Assembly: GCF_001997295.1 (NCBI RefSeq)
Contig: NZ_CP019605.1
Coordinates: 3,158,891 to 3,222,890 of the forward strand
DNA: 64,000 nt
Direction of reading: 5' to 3'
Origin: Tessaracoccus flavus
GTDB taxonomy: Bacteria; Actinomycetota; Actinomycetes; Propionibacteriales; Propionibacteriaceae
Made by a program: the position numbers and the translations under genes. The first letter of the stretch is position 1. Each line of letters starts with the position of its first letter. Below are positions 56,218 through 64,000 of this stretch, piece after piece. The notes under the pieces were generated by a model. It did not search any database. It was given only the letters and a program-made list of their open reading frames with translations, and was not told where the DNA came from.

Positions 56218-56265
56218 TACCCCATTCGGCATCGCGGCCGGGCGGGGTTCAACGGAGTAATCACT

Positions 56266-57111
56266 ATGCAGAGATCCCTGAAGAAGTACTTCCCGCTATT
56301 CGTGCTGCCAACGTCGGTCGCTTTCATCATCGCGTTCCTGGCACCGTTCGTCATCGGCCTGTACCTGTCGTTCACGAAATTCACCACGATCACCAACGCC
56401 GAATGGGTCGGCCTGGACAACTACCGTCGGGCGCTCGATCCCGCTGACGGGTTCCTCGGCTCGTTCTGGTTCACGATCCTCGTCGTCGTCGCGTCGGTCA
56501 TCACCGTCAACCTCTTCGCCTTCGGCATCGCCAAGCTGCTGACACAGAAGCTGAAGGGCACCAACGTCTTCCGGACGATCTTCTTCATGCCGAACCTCAT
56601 CGGCGGCATCGTGCTGGGCTACACCTGGCAGGTCATCATCAACGCGGTCCTCGCCAACTACGGAACCACCCTGGTGGCCGACTGGAAGTACGGCTACATC
56701 GGCCTCATTCTGCTGGTCAACTGGCAGCAGGTGGGCTACATGATGGTCATCTACATCGCGGGACTGCAGAACGTGCCGCCGGAGCTCAACGAGGCAGCGG
56801 CCATCGACGGCGCCGGCCGCTGGCAGACGCTGCGCAACGTGACGATCCCCATGATCATGCCGACGATCACCATCTGTCTGTTCCTCACGATGTCCAGCGC
56901 GTTCAAGATGTTCGATCAGAACCTCGCGCTCACCGACGGCGCCCCCATGGACCAGACCAAGATGGTCGCGCTGGACATCTTCAAGACGATGTTCTCGCAG
57001 ATCGGTCGGCAGGGCGTCGGCCAGGCCAAGGCCGTCCTATTTGTCATCGTCGTCGTGGCGATCGCGCTGCTGCAGCTGCGCGCCACCCGGAGCAGGGAGG
57101 TTGAGGCGTGA
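56266..57111 (+). CDS. Sugar ABC transporter permease, MalF/UgpA-like
   Basis: A 281-residue permease with six membrane helices and the EAA loop ELNEAAAIDGAGRWQTLRNV TIPM-type, which contacts the ATPase. It overlaps the next permease by 4 bp (ATGA-type at 57108). No ATPase gene is in this operon, so a shared MsiK-type ATPase encoded elsewhere is likely, as usual for actinobacterial sugar importers. Confidence 0.92.
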   Translation: MQRSLKKYFPLFVLPTSVAFIIAFLAPFVIGLYLSFTKFTTITNAEWVGLDNYRRALDPADGFLGSFWFTILVVVASVITVNLFAFGIAKLLTQKLKGTNVFRTIFFMPNLIGGIVLGYTWQVIINAVLANYGTTLVADWKYGYIGLILLVNWQQVGYMMVIYIAGLQNVPPELNEAAAIDGAGRWQTLRNVTIPMIMPTITICLFLTMSSAFKMFDQNLALTDGAPMDQTKMVALDIFKTMFSQIGRQGVGQAKAVLFVIVVVAIALLQLRATRSREVEA

Positions 57112-58025
57112 GCACGCAACCGCAGACAGTTACCCCCATACCGGTCGCTGGACCGACGACGCCCCCGGCGGCCGAGGCCGGCGGCAAGCGCCGCGACCCG
57201 GTGAGCAAGATCCTCATCTACGCGCTGCTGGTGGCCCTCGTAGGCCTGTTTCTGGGGCCGATCGTCTTCATCGTCCTCAACTCCTTCAAGCAGAAGTTCT
57301 CCATCTCGTCGGACCCCTTCGCGGTGCCGCTGGGGGACATGTGGGCCGGGTTCAGCAACTACATCACCGGGATCCAGGCGCAGAACTTCTTCGAGGCCAT
57401 CCTCTGGTCGTTCGTCATCACCATCGGATCGGTGCTCATCATCGTGTTCCTGACGGCGATGCTGGCGTACTTCATCATGCGCGTGAAGACGTGGTGGACG
57501 TCCCTGATCTACTACCTGCTCGTCTTCTCCATGGTCATCCCGTTCCAGATGGTGATGTTCCCGACGGTGAAGCTCGCCGATGCCCTCGGCCTGGCCAACC
57601 CGGTCGGCATGATGGTGCTCTACCTCGGCTTCGGTGCGGGGCTGTCGGTGTTCATCTTCTCCGGGTTCGTCAAGTCGATCCCCCTGGAGATCGAGGAAGC
57701 CGCCTATATCGACGGATGCTCACCGCTGACCACCTACTTCCAGGTGGTCTGGCCCATCCTCAAGCCCGTGACGATCACGGTGGCGATCCTCAACGCCATG
57801 TGGATCTGGAACGACTACCTGCTGCCCTACCTGGTCATCGGCCTGTCGACACGCTTCAAGACCATCCCGGTCGTGGTGCAGCAGTTCGTCGGCTCGAACG
57901 GTAACCGCGACATGGGTGCGCTCATGGCGATGCTCGTGCTGGCCGTGGTCCCGATCATCGTGTTCTACCTGTTCGCGCAGAAGCACATCATCGAGGGCGT
58001 CGTCGCCGGGTCGGTCAAGGGCTGA
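57108..58025 (+). CDS. Sugar ABC transporter permease, MalG/UgpE-like
   Basis: A 305-residue permease from GTG 57108. A 40-residue Pro/Ala-rich cytosolic N-terminus is followed by six helices and the EAA loop EIEEAAYIDGCSPLTTYFQV. It forms the translocation pore with the upstream permease. The DUF624 gene follows without a gap. Confidence 0.92.
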   Translation: MSTQPQTVTPIPVAGPTTPPAAEAGGKRRDPVSKILIYALLVALVGLFLGPIVFIVLNSFKQKFSISSDPFAVPLGDMWAGFSNYITGIQAQNFFEAILWSFVITIGSVLIIVFLTAMLAYFIMRVKTWWTSLIYYLLVFSMVIPFQMVMFPTVKLADALGLANPVGMMVLYLGFGAGLSVFIFSGFVKSIPLEIEEAAYIDGCSPLTTYFQVVWPILKPVTITVAILNAMWIWNDYLLPYLVIGLSTRFKTIPVVVQQFVGSNGNRDMGALMAMLVLAVVPIIVFYLFAQKHIIEGVVAGSVKG

Positions 58026-58660
58026 GTGGTCGACCCCAACTCGCGGACCTGGCAGGCGCTCGGCCTCGCGGCCGACGTCGTCGTCGTCAACGCGCTCACC
58101 ATCGTCTGCTCGTTGCCGGTGGTGACCGCGGGGGCCGCGCTGTCCGCGGCCCACGGCACCCTGCTGGAGATGGTCCGTGAGGAGGGGGCGAAGCCTGCCC
58201 GCACCTACTTCTCCTACTTCACCCGCACGTGGAGGACGGCGACCCTCGGGTGGCTGCTGCTGCTCGCCGTCGGCTCTGTCCTGGGCTGGGAGTACTGGGC
58301 GCTCGGCCGCATGGACGGTGGCGCTGCGCTGGTGGCCCAGGCCGGAGTGCTGGCCGGGGCCATCCTGGTGACTCTCTGGGCTGTCTGGTTCTTCCCACTG
58401 GCCTCTCGGGGGAGGGGTTCGCCCGCACCGCGAAGTTAGCCGCACTGCTCGCGCTCGGCAAGTTGCCCCGGAGCCTGCTCGCCTCAGTCTGGCTCGTGAT
58501 CCCCGCCGTGCTGATCATCCTCAACCCCGGCGGCTGGGTGCTGTGGCTCGCGGTCATGGCCATCATCGGGGTGGCTCTGATGCTCTACCTGGTCGACCTC
58601 GTGGTCGTGGAGACGATCGATTCGCTCCCGCCGCGCGGCTCCACCGGAAGCGCGCAGTAG
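58026..58660 (+). pseudogene. DUF624 (YesL-like) membrane protein, frameshifted
   Basis: The first frame (58026-58439) reads a YesL-type protein (VVVNALTIVCSLPVVTAGAA, YFSYFTRTWRTATLGWLLLL, AVWFFPLA) but ends in an unrelated tail. The continuation is in the -1 frame from about 58400 (LSGEGFARTAKLAALLALGK ... VVETIDSLPP) to a stop at 58660. Joining them restores a family-length protein of about 210 residues. A single missing base near the GGGGGAGGGG run explains it. It is a mutation or a sequencing error. YesL proteins accompany sugar importers and have no known activity. Confidence 0.75.
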
Positions 58661-58670
58661 TCTCGACGGC

Positions 58671-59207
58671 ATGCCATCTGCCGAAGGAAACCTGGACTGG
58701 AACCCGCTCGCCGACCATCCCGAGTTGGTCGCCCACCCCGTCGCGCAGGCGTCGCATCGCGTGCCCGACGCGCGGGTCGCCGAGATCGACGAGGCGCTCG
58801 CCGACACCGCCGCCTTCTGCGAGCGGTACGACGTTGCGCTGGAGGCGTCGGCCAACTGCGTCGTCGTCTTCGGGCGACGCGGCGAGGAGACCGTCCACGC
58901 TGCCGTGATGGTGCTGGCCGTCGACCGCGCCGACGTCAACAAGACCGTCCGCAAGGAGCTGGGCATGCGGAAGATGTCGTTCGCCGACCAGCCGACGGTG
59001 GAGCAGCTGACCGGGATGACGCAGGGCGGGATCACCCCGGTGGGGCTGCCCGACGGCTGGCCGATCCTCATCGACGAGGCCGTCGTCAGCGCGGGGCCGG
59101 TCGTGATCGGCGGAGGGGTCCGGGGAAGCAAGATCCTGCTCGACGGCGCCGACCTGGCACGACTGCCCGGCGCCAAGGTGATCCCGCTCGCTCTGAGGGA
59201 CGCCTGA
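58671..59207 (+). CDS. YbaK/EbsC-family aminoacyl-tRNA deacylase-like protein
   Basis: A 178-residue YbaK-domain protein: NCVVVFGRRGEETVHAAVMV, the catalytic-type Lys in DVNKTVRKELG, then TGMTQGGITPVGLP and VIGGGVRGSKILLDGADLAR. It removes mischarged amino acids (Cys or Ala from tRNA-Pro in studied members). It begins 10 bp after the DUF624 stop, but the connection is probably incidental. Confidence 0.88.
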   Translation: MPSAEGNLDWNPLADHPELVAHPVAQASHRVPDARVAEIDEALADTAAFCERYDVALEASANCVVVFGRRGEETVHAAVMVLAVDRADVNKTVRKELGMRKMSFADQPTVEQLTGMTQGGITPVGLPDGWPILIDEAVVSAGPVVIGGGVRGSKILLDGADLARLPGAKVIPLALRDA

Positions 59208-59246
59208 CGGGCTCAAGGGAGGGCCCGGCGGGGTGTTACATTGCAA

Positions 59247-59271
59247 CGATTCGTTTAACGAATATCGTTAT
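59247..59271. promoter_or_regulatory. Operator-like palindrome in a convergent gap
   Basis: ATTCGTT-T-AACGAAT (59251-59265) is a perfect dyad, nested in an outer AACGAT...ATCGTT. It is AT-rich in a GC-rich setting and lies between two gene ends, with no gene start nearby. It looks like a repressor site whose gene has been lost. Confidence 0.5.
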
Positions 59272-59347
59272 GACTCCGCTATCCAGGCGCCGCTATAACT
59301 CGCGCCGGCCGCCCCTGGGGACGGCCAGCGCGATGCGAGCGGCTGGG

Positions 59348-59962
59348 TCAGACGAAGATGACCTGGGCGCCCTCGGAGATCTCGATGAAGTCGGTGGCGC
59401 TGATGACGCCCTCGACGCCGGGGTGCAGGTCGGCCTCGATCATCTTCATCATGTCGAAGGTCAGCTTGCACGCGTACATGTGGGCGCCGGCGGCGTGCAG
59501 CAGGTCGATGAAGTCGGGCACGTCGGGCACCTCGAGCTCTTCCATCTGCTTCTTCATCATCGACGTCGCGAAGCGGGTCATGAACGGGATGTTGCCCATC
59601 GCCTGGGGCATCGAGACGTGCTCGAGCCCGGGCTTCAGGCGTCCCAGCTGCGGCATGTGCATGGCCGTGTTGCCGCTGAGCGTGAACTTGAGGTTCTTGT
59701 TGGTCTTCTTGTGGACGATGTCCAGACCCCAGAACGTGAAGAAGATGTGCACCTCGATGCCCTCGCCGAGCGCGGAGTTGCCCATGATCAGTGCCGGGTA
59801 GGCCATGTCGAGGTTGCCCTTGGAGCAGATGAAGGCGATCTTCCGCGGGCCCGCGTAGGCCGGCGCGGTTGAGACTGAGCCGTCGGCGGACGGGGCGGGA
59901 GCCGACGGCGCGGCGGTGGGGCCGAAGTTCGGGATGATGAATCCCTCGGGAATGTGTGCCAT
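59348..59962 (-). CDS. DsrE/DrsE-family sulfur carrier-like protein
   Basis: A 204-residue protein with a 35-residue Pro/Ala leader and a DsrE fold (PRKIAFICSKGNLDMAYPAL, EVHIFFTFWGLDIVHKK, AGAHMYACKLTFDMMKM). Two Cys (about positions 45 and 165) may carry persulfide. Members transfer sulfur between SQR or rhodanese and TusA/DsrC-type carriers. It is the third gene of the SQR-TusE-DsrE operon, 13 bp after TusE. Confidence 0.87.
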   Translation of the reverse strand: MAHIPEGFIIPNFGPTAAPSAPAPSADGSVSTAPAYAGPRKIAFICSKGNLDMAYPALIMGNSALGEGIEVHIFFTFWGLDIVHKKTNKNLKFTLSGNTAMHMPQLGRLKPGLEHVSMPQAMGNIPFMTRFATSMMKKQMEELEVPDVPDFIDLLHAAGAHMYACKLTFDMMKMIEADLHPGVEGVISATDFIEISEGAQVIFV

Positions 59963-59975
59963 GTTCTTTCTTCTC

Positions 59976-60290
59976 CTAGACGCAGCCGACGGGCTTCGGC
60001 AGCCCGGCCAGCCAGGACATCTTCTTGGCGGGCTTCACCGGGAACAGCCGGTAGAGCTCCTTGATGTCGAATCCGCCCACGGTCTGCATCCGGCGCAGGG
60101 TGGGGGTGACACCGGTCGGGGCGGAGTCGTCGCGCATGAAGCGCAGGGCGGCCCAGTGGGCGTCGGTCAGCTCGAGGTCGATGAGGGCGGCGAGGTCGGC
60201 GGCGAGTTCCTCGCTCCACTCGCTGCGTTCCGTCAGGAACCCTTCCTCGTTGACCTGGAACGAGCGGCCGTTCAGGGTGTTGGTGGGCAT
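59976..60290 (-). CDS. TusE/DsrC-family sulfur relay protein
   Basis: A 104-residue protein from ATG 60290, which shares its A with the SQR stop. The DsrC core (FQVNEEGFLTERSEWSEELA, LTDAHWAALRFMRDD) and the C-terminal arm GLPKPVGCV with the conserved terminal Cys are present. The second Cys of true DsrC, about ten residues earlier, is missing (KKMSWLAG), so it is TusE-like: a single persulfide carrier rather than a trisulfide partner of DsrAB. Confidence 0.9.
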   Translation of the reverse strand: MPTNTLNGRSFQVNEEGFLTERSEWSEELAADLAALIDLELTDAHWAALRFMRDDSAPTGVTPTLRRMQTVGGFDIKELYRLFPVKPAKKMSWLAGLPKPVGCV

Positions 60291-61540
60291 CACTTCTCCT
60301 TCTGGGCTGTGTCCGGCTGGCGCTTACCCGCCATGGACATTTTGAGGGGGACCGGCAGCCGCTTGCCCGGCAACAGCATGTGCCAGTAGATCTGCTCGAA
60401 GGCGAGCTTGCCGAGGTGGTTGAGGCGCGTGCGCTTGAGCAGCTTCATGGGCCCGACGACGGGCGCCGGGAACTCGCCCGGCAGCGGTTCGGTGTCGTAG
60501 TTGAAGTCGAGCAGCAGGGCCTGGCCGCGGCCGGACTCGAGGAAGCAGTTGGCGTGGCCGTCGAACTCGTTCGGCAGCGGCTCGCCCTTGATGGCGGCCA
60601 GGAAGTTGTCGACGAACAGTTCGGTGGCGAAGTGCGCCACCGATCCCGCCTTGGACGTCGGGATGTCGCTGGCGTCGCCCAGTACGAAGATGCGGTCGTC
60701 GGCCTTGGCTCGCAGCGTCAACTTGTCGACCGGTACGAAGCCCATGTCGTTGCCCAGCCCGGAGTCCGTGATGAACTGCGCCCCGGTGTGCGGGGGGATG
60801 GTCACCAGCAGATCGAACGGCAACTCCCGGCCGTCGTACGAGACGAGGCGAGAGGTGTCGTTGTCGACGTGCGAGACGGTGAAGTCGGCCGCCAGCCGGA
60901 TACTGCGGTCCTCGAGGAGGTCCCCGAAGGCCTTGGCGGAGACCGGCTTGGTGAACGCGCCGTCGAGCGGGGTGACGTAGGTGATGTCGACCTTGTGCCG
61001 GTTGCCGCGCTTGCGGAAGTGGTCTTCCAGCAGGAAGGCGAACTCCAACGGAGCCACCGGGCACTTGATGGGCAGTTCGGCGAGGTGGACGAGGATCTTG
61101 CCCTCCTCGAAGTCGGGGAGGGCCTCGGCGAGGCGGCGTGCGCCGTCGAGGGTGTAGAAGTCGTGGATCTTCGTGCCCCACAGCGGGCCGTCGGAGAGCC
61201 CGGGGATCAGGTCGTGCCGGGGGACCGATCCGGACGCGATGATGAGCCAGTCGTAGTCGAGGCTCCTGCCGTCGGCCAGGTTGACGCGTCTTTCGTCGGG
61301 CACGACGCGGCTGACCGCAGCCTGAATGTGCTCGATGCCGCCGCTGAGCTGTGCCCAACGGTTTCGGCTCACCCGTGACGGCTTCATCCAGAACGGGACG
61401 AAGAGGTACCCGGGTTGGTAGTGGTGGTCGTCGTCGCGGTCGACGACGGTGATCGTCCACTCGGACGGTAGGTGTTTACGCAGCAGGTTCGCGGCCATGG
61501 TGCCGGCCGTACCGCCGCCGAGGATCAACAATGACGCCAT
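60290..61540 (-). CDS. Sulfide:quinone oxidoreductase-like flavoprotein
   Basis: A 416-residue FAD enzyme from ATG 61540: dinucleotide motif LLILGGGTAGTMAANLL, YQPGYLFVPF of the SQR family, Cys in LPIKCPVAPLEFAF, and the second FAD motif RIFVLGDASDIPTSKAGSVA followed by HFATELFVDNF. It oxidises sulfide to persulfide or polysulfide and passes electrons to quinone at the membrane surface. With TusE and DsrE it forms a sulfide-handling unit divergent from sulfite reductase. Confidence 0.9.
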   Translation of the reverse strand: MASLLILGGGTAGTMAANLLRKHLPSEWTITVVDRDDDHHYQPGYLFVPFWMKPSRVSRNRWAQLSGGIEHIQAAVSRVVPDERRVNLADGRSLDYDWLIIASGSVPRHDLIPGLSDGPLWGTKIHDFYTLDGARRLAEALPDFEEGKILVHLAELPIKCPVAPLEFAFLLEDHFRKRGNRHKVDITYVTPLDGAFTKPVSAKAFGDLLEDRSIRLAADFTVSHVDNDTSRLVSYDGRELPFDLLVTIPPHTGAQFITDSGLGNDMGFVPVDKLTLRAKADDRIFVLGDASDIPTSKAGSVAHFATELFVDNFLAAIKGEPLPNEFDGHANCFLESGRGQALLLDFNYDTEPLPGEFPAPVVGPMKLLKRTRLNHLGKLAFEQIYWHMLLPGKRLPVPLKMSMAGKRQPDTAQKEK

Positions 61541-61551
61541 ACCGGGTATGG
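61537..61551 (-). promoter_or_regulatory. Dyad over the SQR start codon, CstR/CsoR-like
   Basis: CCATAC-CGG-GTATGG (plus strand) is a perfect 6-bp dyad that includes the start codon and abuts a TATACC -10-like box. ATACC/GGTAT arms recall CsoR-family persulfide or copper sensors. A leaderless or very short leader mRNA is implied. Confidence 0.5.
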
Positions 61552-61669
61552 TATATGCCTCGAGCGCTGAGTGTTCGCCATCGGAGAACATGAGGCGCAG
61601 CATCGGCCGAGTGTCCAAGGCCTGAGACGGGACTTCCCCGGAGGCATCCCTGCACGTACGGTCCTCTCC

Positions 61670-61756
61670 ATGCAGTCCTTTCGCAACCCGCGCCTCGTGA
61701 GTCGACCTCACGTGGACTTGGCGCGCGTCGCGTCGGCCATGTGTCTGGGCAACTGA
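61670..61756 (+). CDS. Cysteine attenuation leader peptide
   Basis: A 28-residue ORF (MQSFRNPRLVSRPHVDLARV, then ASAMCLGN) ending 99 bp before the sulfite reductase gene. The pattern (R)xHVDLxRVASAxC is that of the actinobacterial 'putative leader peptide' found before cysteine and sulfite reductase genes. The single Cys near the end lets charged tRNA-Cys level control ribosome stalling. A downstream hairpin (61784-61802) completes the attenuator. Confidence 0.8.
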   Translation: MQSFRNPRLVSRPHVDLARVASAMCLGN

Positions 61757-61783
61757 AGCCCGACAACCTCCTCCAGAGACAGC

Positions 61784-61802
61784 CCGGGCCCAAAGAGCCC
61801 GG
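61784..61802 (+). promoter_or_regulatory. Attenuator-type hairpin before sulfite reductase
   Basis: CCGGGC (61784-61789) pairs with GCCCGG (61797-61802) around CCAAAGA, between the leader peptide and the reductase start. No T-tract follows, so it may act on translation or with Rho. Confidence 0.55.
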
Positions 61803-61855
61803 CGTGAAGTCCAGGTTCCAGCGGGCCCATCCACGTCCGAACCCCAGAAGGAACC

Positions 61856-63550
61856 ATGACCACCACCCCGCAACGCGTACGCCAATCCGCGTCCGGAAAG
61901 TCGAACGGCCAGTGGCTCGTTGACGGCACCGCCCCCCTGAACCCCAACGAAGTGTTCAAGGCGGAGGAGAACCCCCTCAACGTGCGCCGTCGCATCGAGG
62001 AGATCTACTCCAGGCAGGGCTTCGACTCCATCCCCCACGAGGACCTGTTCGGCCGCTTCCGCTGGCTCGGCATCTACACGCAGCGCAAGCAGGGAGTCGG
62101 CGGCGAGCACACCGGCAAGTGGACCGACGAGGAGCTCTCGGACCGCTACTTCATGATGCGCATCCGCATCGACGGCGGCGCGCTCACCACCGAGCAGCTG
62201 CGCGTGGTGGCCGGCATCTCCACCGACTTCGCCCGGGACACCGCCGACATCTCCGACCGCCAGAACATCCAGCTGCACTGGGTGGCGATCGAGGACGTGC
62301 CGGAGATCTGGCGCCGGCTCGAGTCTGTCGGCCTCGAGACGACGATGGCCTGCGGCGACACCCCCCGAGGGTTCCTGGGCTCGCCCGTCGCCGGCATCGC
62401 CGCCGACGAGATCATCGACCCCACCCCAGTGATCCGGCAGATCGTGGACCGCTACATCGGCGACGAGACGGTGGCCAACCTGCCACGCAAGTTCAAGACC
62501 GCCATCACCGGCCATCCCAGCCTTGACGTCGTGCACGAGATCAACGACATCAGCCTCGTCGGCGTGGTACACCCCGAGCTGGGTCCGGGTTACGACCTGT
62601 GGGTCGGCGGCGCGCTCTCGACCACCCCGCGACTGGCTGAGCGCCTCGGCGCCTTCGTCCGGGAGGAGGACGCCGCCGAGGTCTGGTACGGCGTCATCCA
62701 GATCTTCCGCGACTACGGCTACCGACGCCTGCGCAACAAGGCCCGCATGAAGTTCCTGCTGGCCGAGTGGGGGCCGGTGAAGTTCCGCGAGGTCCTCGAG
62801 ACCGAGTACCTCGGCCGCGCCCTCCCCGACGGTCCCGCGCCCGCCCCGGCGAAGACCCCCGGGGACCACGTCGGCGTGCACGAGCAGAAGGACGGCCGGC
62901 TCTACGTCGGCCTTGCCCCCACCGTCGGCCGCGCCTCCGGGACCCGGCTGACCGCCCTGGCGGATCTCGCGGAGAAGGCCGGCTCCCGGCGCATCCGCTT
63001 CACCCCGCACCAGAAGGTTGTCGTCCTCGACGTCGAGCCCGGGGCCGTCGAGGAGTTCCTGGCGGGCACAGACGAGATCGGCTTCACCGGGCGGCCGTCG
63101 CCGTTCCGCCGGAACACGATGGCCTGCACGGGCATCGAGTTCTGCAAGCTCAGCTTCGTCAATACCAAGGACACGGCTCGCGAGACCATCGCGGAGCTGG
63201 AGCAGCGCCTGGCGGGTGTCGAGATCGACACGCCGATCACGCTCAACGTCAACGGCTGCCCCAACTCCTGCGCCCGGATCCAGGTGGCCGACATCGGCCT
63301 GAAGGGCCAGCTCGCCAAGGGCGCCGACGGTGGCAACGAGTTCGCCTACCAGGTCCACCTGGGCGGCGGCCTGGCGTCCAGCGACCGCGACGAGCCCGGC
63401 CTCGGCCGCACCCTCCGCGGCCTGAAGGTGACCGCGACCGACCTGCCCGACTACGTCGAGCGCGTCGTGCGCGGATACCTCGCCGAGCGTGCCGAGGGCG
63501 AGACCTTCTCCAGCTGGGCCCACCGTGCCGACGAGGAGGCGCTCCGATGA
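61856..63550 (+). CDS. sir: Ferredoxin-dependent sulfite/nitrite reductase
   Basis: A 564-residue NirA/SirA-type enzyme with two ferredoxin-like halves (LRVVAGISTDFARDTADISD, RQNIQLHWVAIEDVP) and the siroheme/4Fe-4S ligands in MACTGIEFCKLS (about residue 423) and NGCPNSCAR (about 467). It reduces sulfite to sulfide. Since it lies behind a cysteine leader and overlaps the cysH start by 4 bp, assimilatory sulfite rather than nitrite is the likely substrate. Cytoplasmic. Confidence 0.94.
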   Translation: MTTTPQRVRQSASGKSNGQWLVDGTAPLNPNEVFKAEENPLNVRRRIEEIYSRQGFDSIPHEDLFGRFRWLGIYTQRKQGVGGEHTGKWTDEELSDRYFMMRIRIDGGALTTEQLRVVAGISTDFARDTADISDRQNIQLHWVAIEDVPEIWRRLESVGLETTMACGDTPRGFLGSPVAGIAADEIIDPTPVIRQIVDRYIGDETVANLPRKFKTAITGHPSLDVVHEINDISLVGVVHPELGPGYDLWVGGALSTTPRLAERLGAFVREEDAAEVWYGVIQIFRDYGYRRLRNKARMKFLLAEWGPVKFREVLETEYLGRALPDGPAPAPAKTPGDHVGVHEQKDGRLYVGLAPTVGRASGTRLTALADLAEKAGSRRIRFTPHQKVVVLDVEPGAVEEFLAGTDEIGFTGRPSPFRRNTMACTGIEFCKLSFVNTKDTARETIAELEQRLAGVEIDTPITLNVNGCPNSCARIQVADIGLKGQLAKGADGGNEFAYQVHLGGGLASSDRDEPGLGRTLRGLKVTATDLPDYVERVVRGYLAERAEGETFSSWAHRADEEALR

Positions 63551-64000
63551 CCACGATCGCCCCGCCCGCCCACGGGCCGGGCCGCGTGCGCAGCAGCCAG
63601 GAGCTGAAGCAGCTCGCCGACGAGGCGGCGGTCCGGTTCGCCGACGCCTCGGCCGACGAGGTCCTCGCGTGGGCCGCCGAGACCTTCGGCAGGAACCTCG
63701 TGGTGGCCTGCTCCATGGCCGCCGACACCGTCGTGCCGCACCTCGCGGCCAAGCACGCTCCCGGGGTGGACGTGCTGTTCCTGCAGACCGGCTACCACTT
63801 CATCGAGACCATCGGCACCCGCGACGCCCTCGCGCACGCCGTCGACGTCCGCATCGTCGAGGCCCTGCCGGCGCTCACCGTCGCCGAGCAGGACGTCAGG
63901 TACGGTCCCCGGCTGCACGATCGCGATCCGCAGGCGTGCTGCGCCATGCGCAAGGTCGAGCCAATCAACCGTGAGCTCGCCAGCTACGAGGCCTGGATCA
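63547..64000 (+). CDS. cysH: APS/PAPS reductase CysH, cut by the window end
   Basis: The first 151 codons of a CysH protein from ATG 63547. The PP-loop-type VVACSMAADTVVPHLAAKHA, FLQTGYHFIET and the CCAMRKVEP motif are visible; the Cys pair indicates a 4Fe-4S cluster and thus APS reductase activity. It reduces adenylyl sulfate to sulfite for the upstream reductase. No stop within the window. Confidence 0.94.
   Translation, partial: MTTIAPPAHGPGRVRSSQELKQLADEAAVRFADASADEVLAWAAETFGRNLVVACSMAADTVVPHLAAKHAPGVDVLFLQTGYHFIETIGTRDALAHAVDVRIVEALPALTVAEQDVRYGPRLHDRDPQACCAMRKVEPINRELASYEAWI

Noticed and set aside
60290..63523. A 1077-codon minus-strand open frame
   Set aside because: The upstream half is antisense to sulfite reductase; only the SQR-like part from 61540 has homology.

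Overview
This is a 64 kb piece of a high-GC chromosome, most likely from an actinobacterium of the Propionibacteriaceae type. The evidence is GC-rich codon use, many GTG starts, 1-nt TGATG or 4-nt ATGA stop/start overlaps, a short cysteine leader ORF before sulfite reductase, a HAIR-type heat-shock operator, and lipoproteins with actinobacterial signal peptides. No genus can be fixed from the sequence alone. No rRNA, tRNA or CRISPR array was found.

Layout. 1-10.6 kb: core genes (UvrA-like ATPase cut by the window edge, PAS/Fe-S protein, acetyltransferase, SIMPL protein, CPA2 antiporter, SDR, lactonase-fold protein, CaCA antiporter, K+ channel) separated by dispersed and tandem intergenic repeats. 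About 10.71-20.55 kb: a composite antibiotic-resistance island. It holds a 3'-truncated Tn3-family tnpA, tnpR, strA-strB and the right inverted repeat of Tn5393; then a plasmid backbone piece (parA, a small partition-like gene, ssb, a nuclease fragment, a serine resolvase); then a class 1 integron relic (IRi, IS256-family scrap, intI1 truncated before its catalytic tyrosine, hybrid Pc promoter, sul1 fused in frame to the attI1 leader, orf5, IRt). Host genes on both edges are cut and do not belong to each other, so host DNA was lost when the island formed.

20.5-28.3 kb: N-truncated S9 peptidase, GH10 xylanase, AI-2E transporter, and several gene fragments (SRPBCC-like, family 5 solute-binding protein, acyl-CoA carboxylase) joined at rearrangement seams. 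28.3-36.9 kb: xylA-xylB followed by a full oppABCDF-type peptide transporter, all on the minus strand. 37.1-38.7 kb: ArsR, DUF318-type permease and thioredoxin-like protein in one operon with a palindrome over the start codon. 39-43.6 kb: a glucan-synthase-like GT2, a membrane-fusion adaptor and a GH81 beta-1,3-glucanase lipoprotein in one operon, with an intrinsic terminator just before its first gene that looks like an attenuator.

43.8-54.6 kb: housekeeping genes (RF3, MerR regulator, NBR1-domain lipoprotein, Hsp20, S4 protein, galE, SulP transporter, hemolysin III family). 54.8-58.7 kb: sugar ABC importer with a frameshifted DUF624 gene. 59.3-64 kb: sulfur genes, with SQR-like/TusE/DsrE on the minus strand facing sulfite reductase and APS/PAPS reductase (cut by the window end) on the plus strand behind a cysteine attenuation leader.

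Xylanase, xylose isomerase, xylulokinase and the sugar importer suggest a plant-polysaccharide lifestyle. The island suggests contact with clinical or agricultural resistance gene pools.
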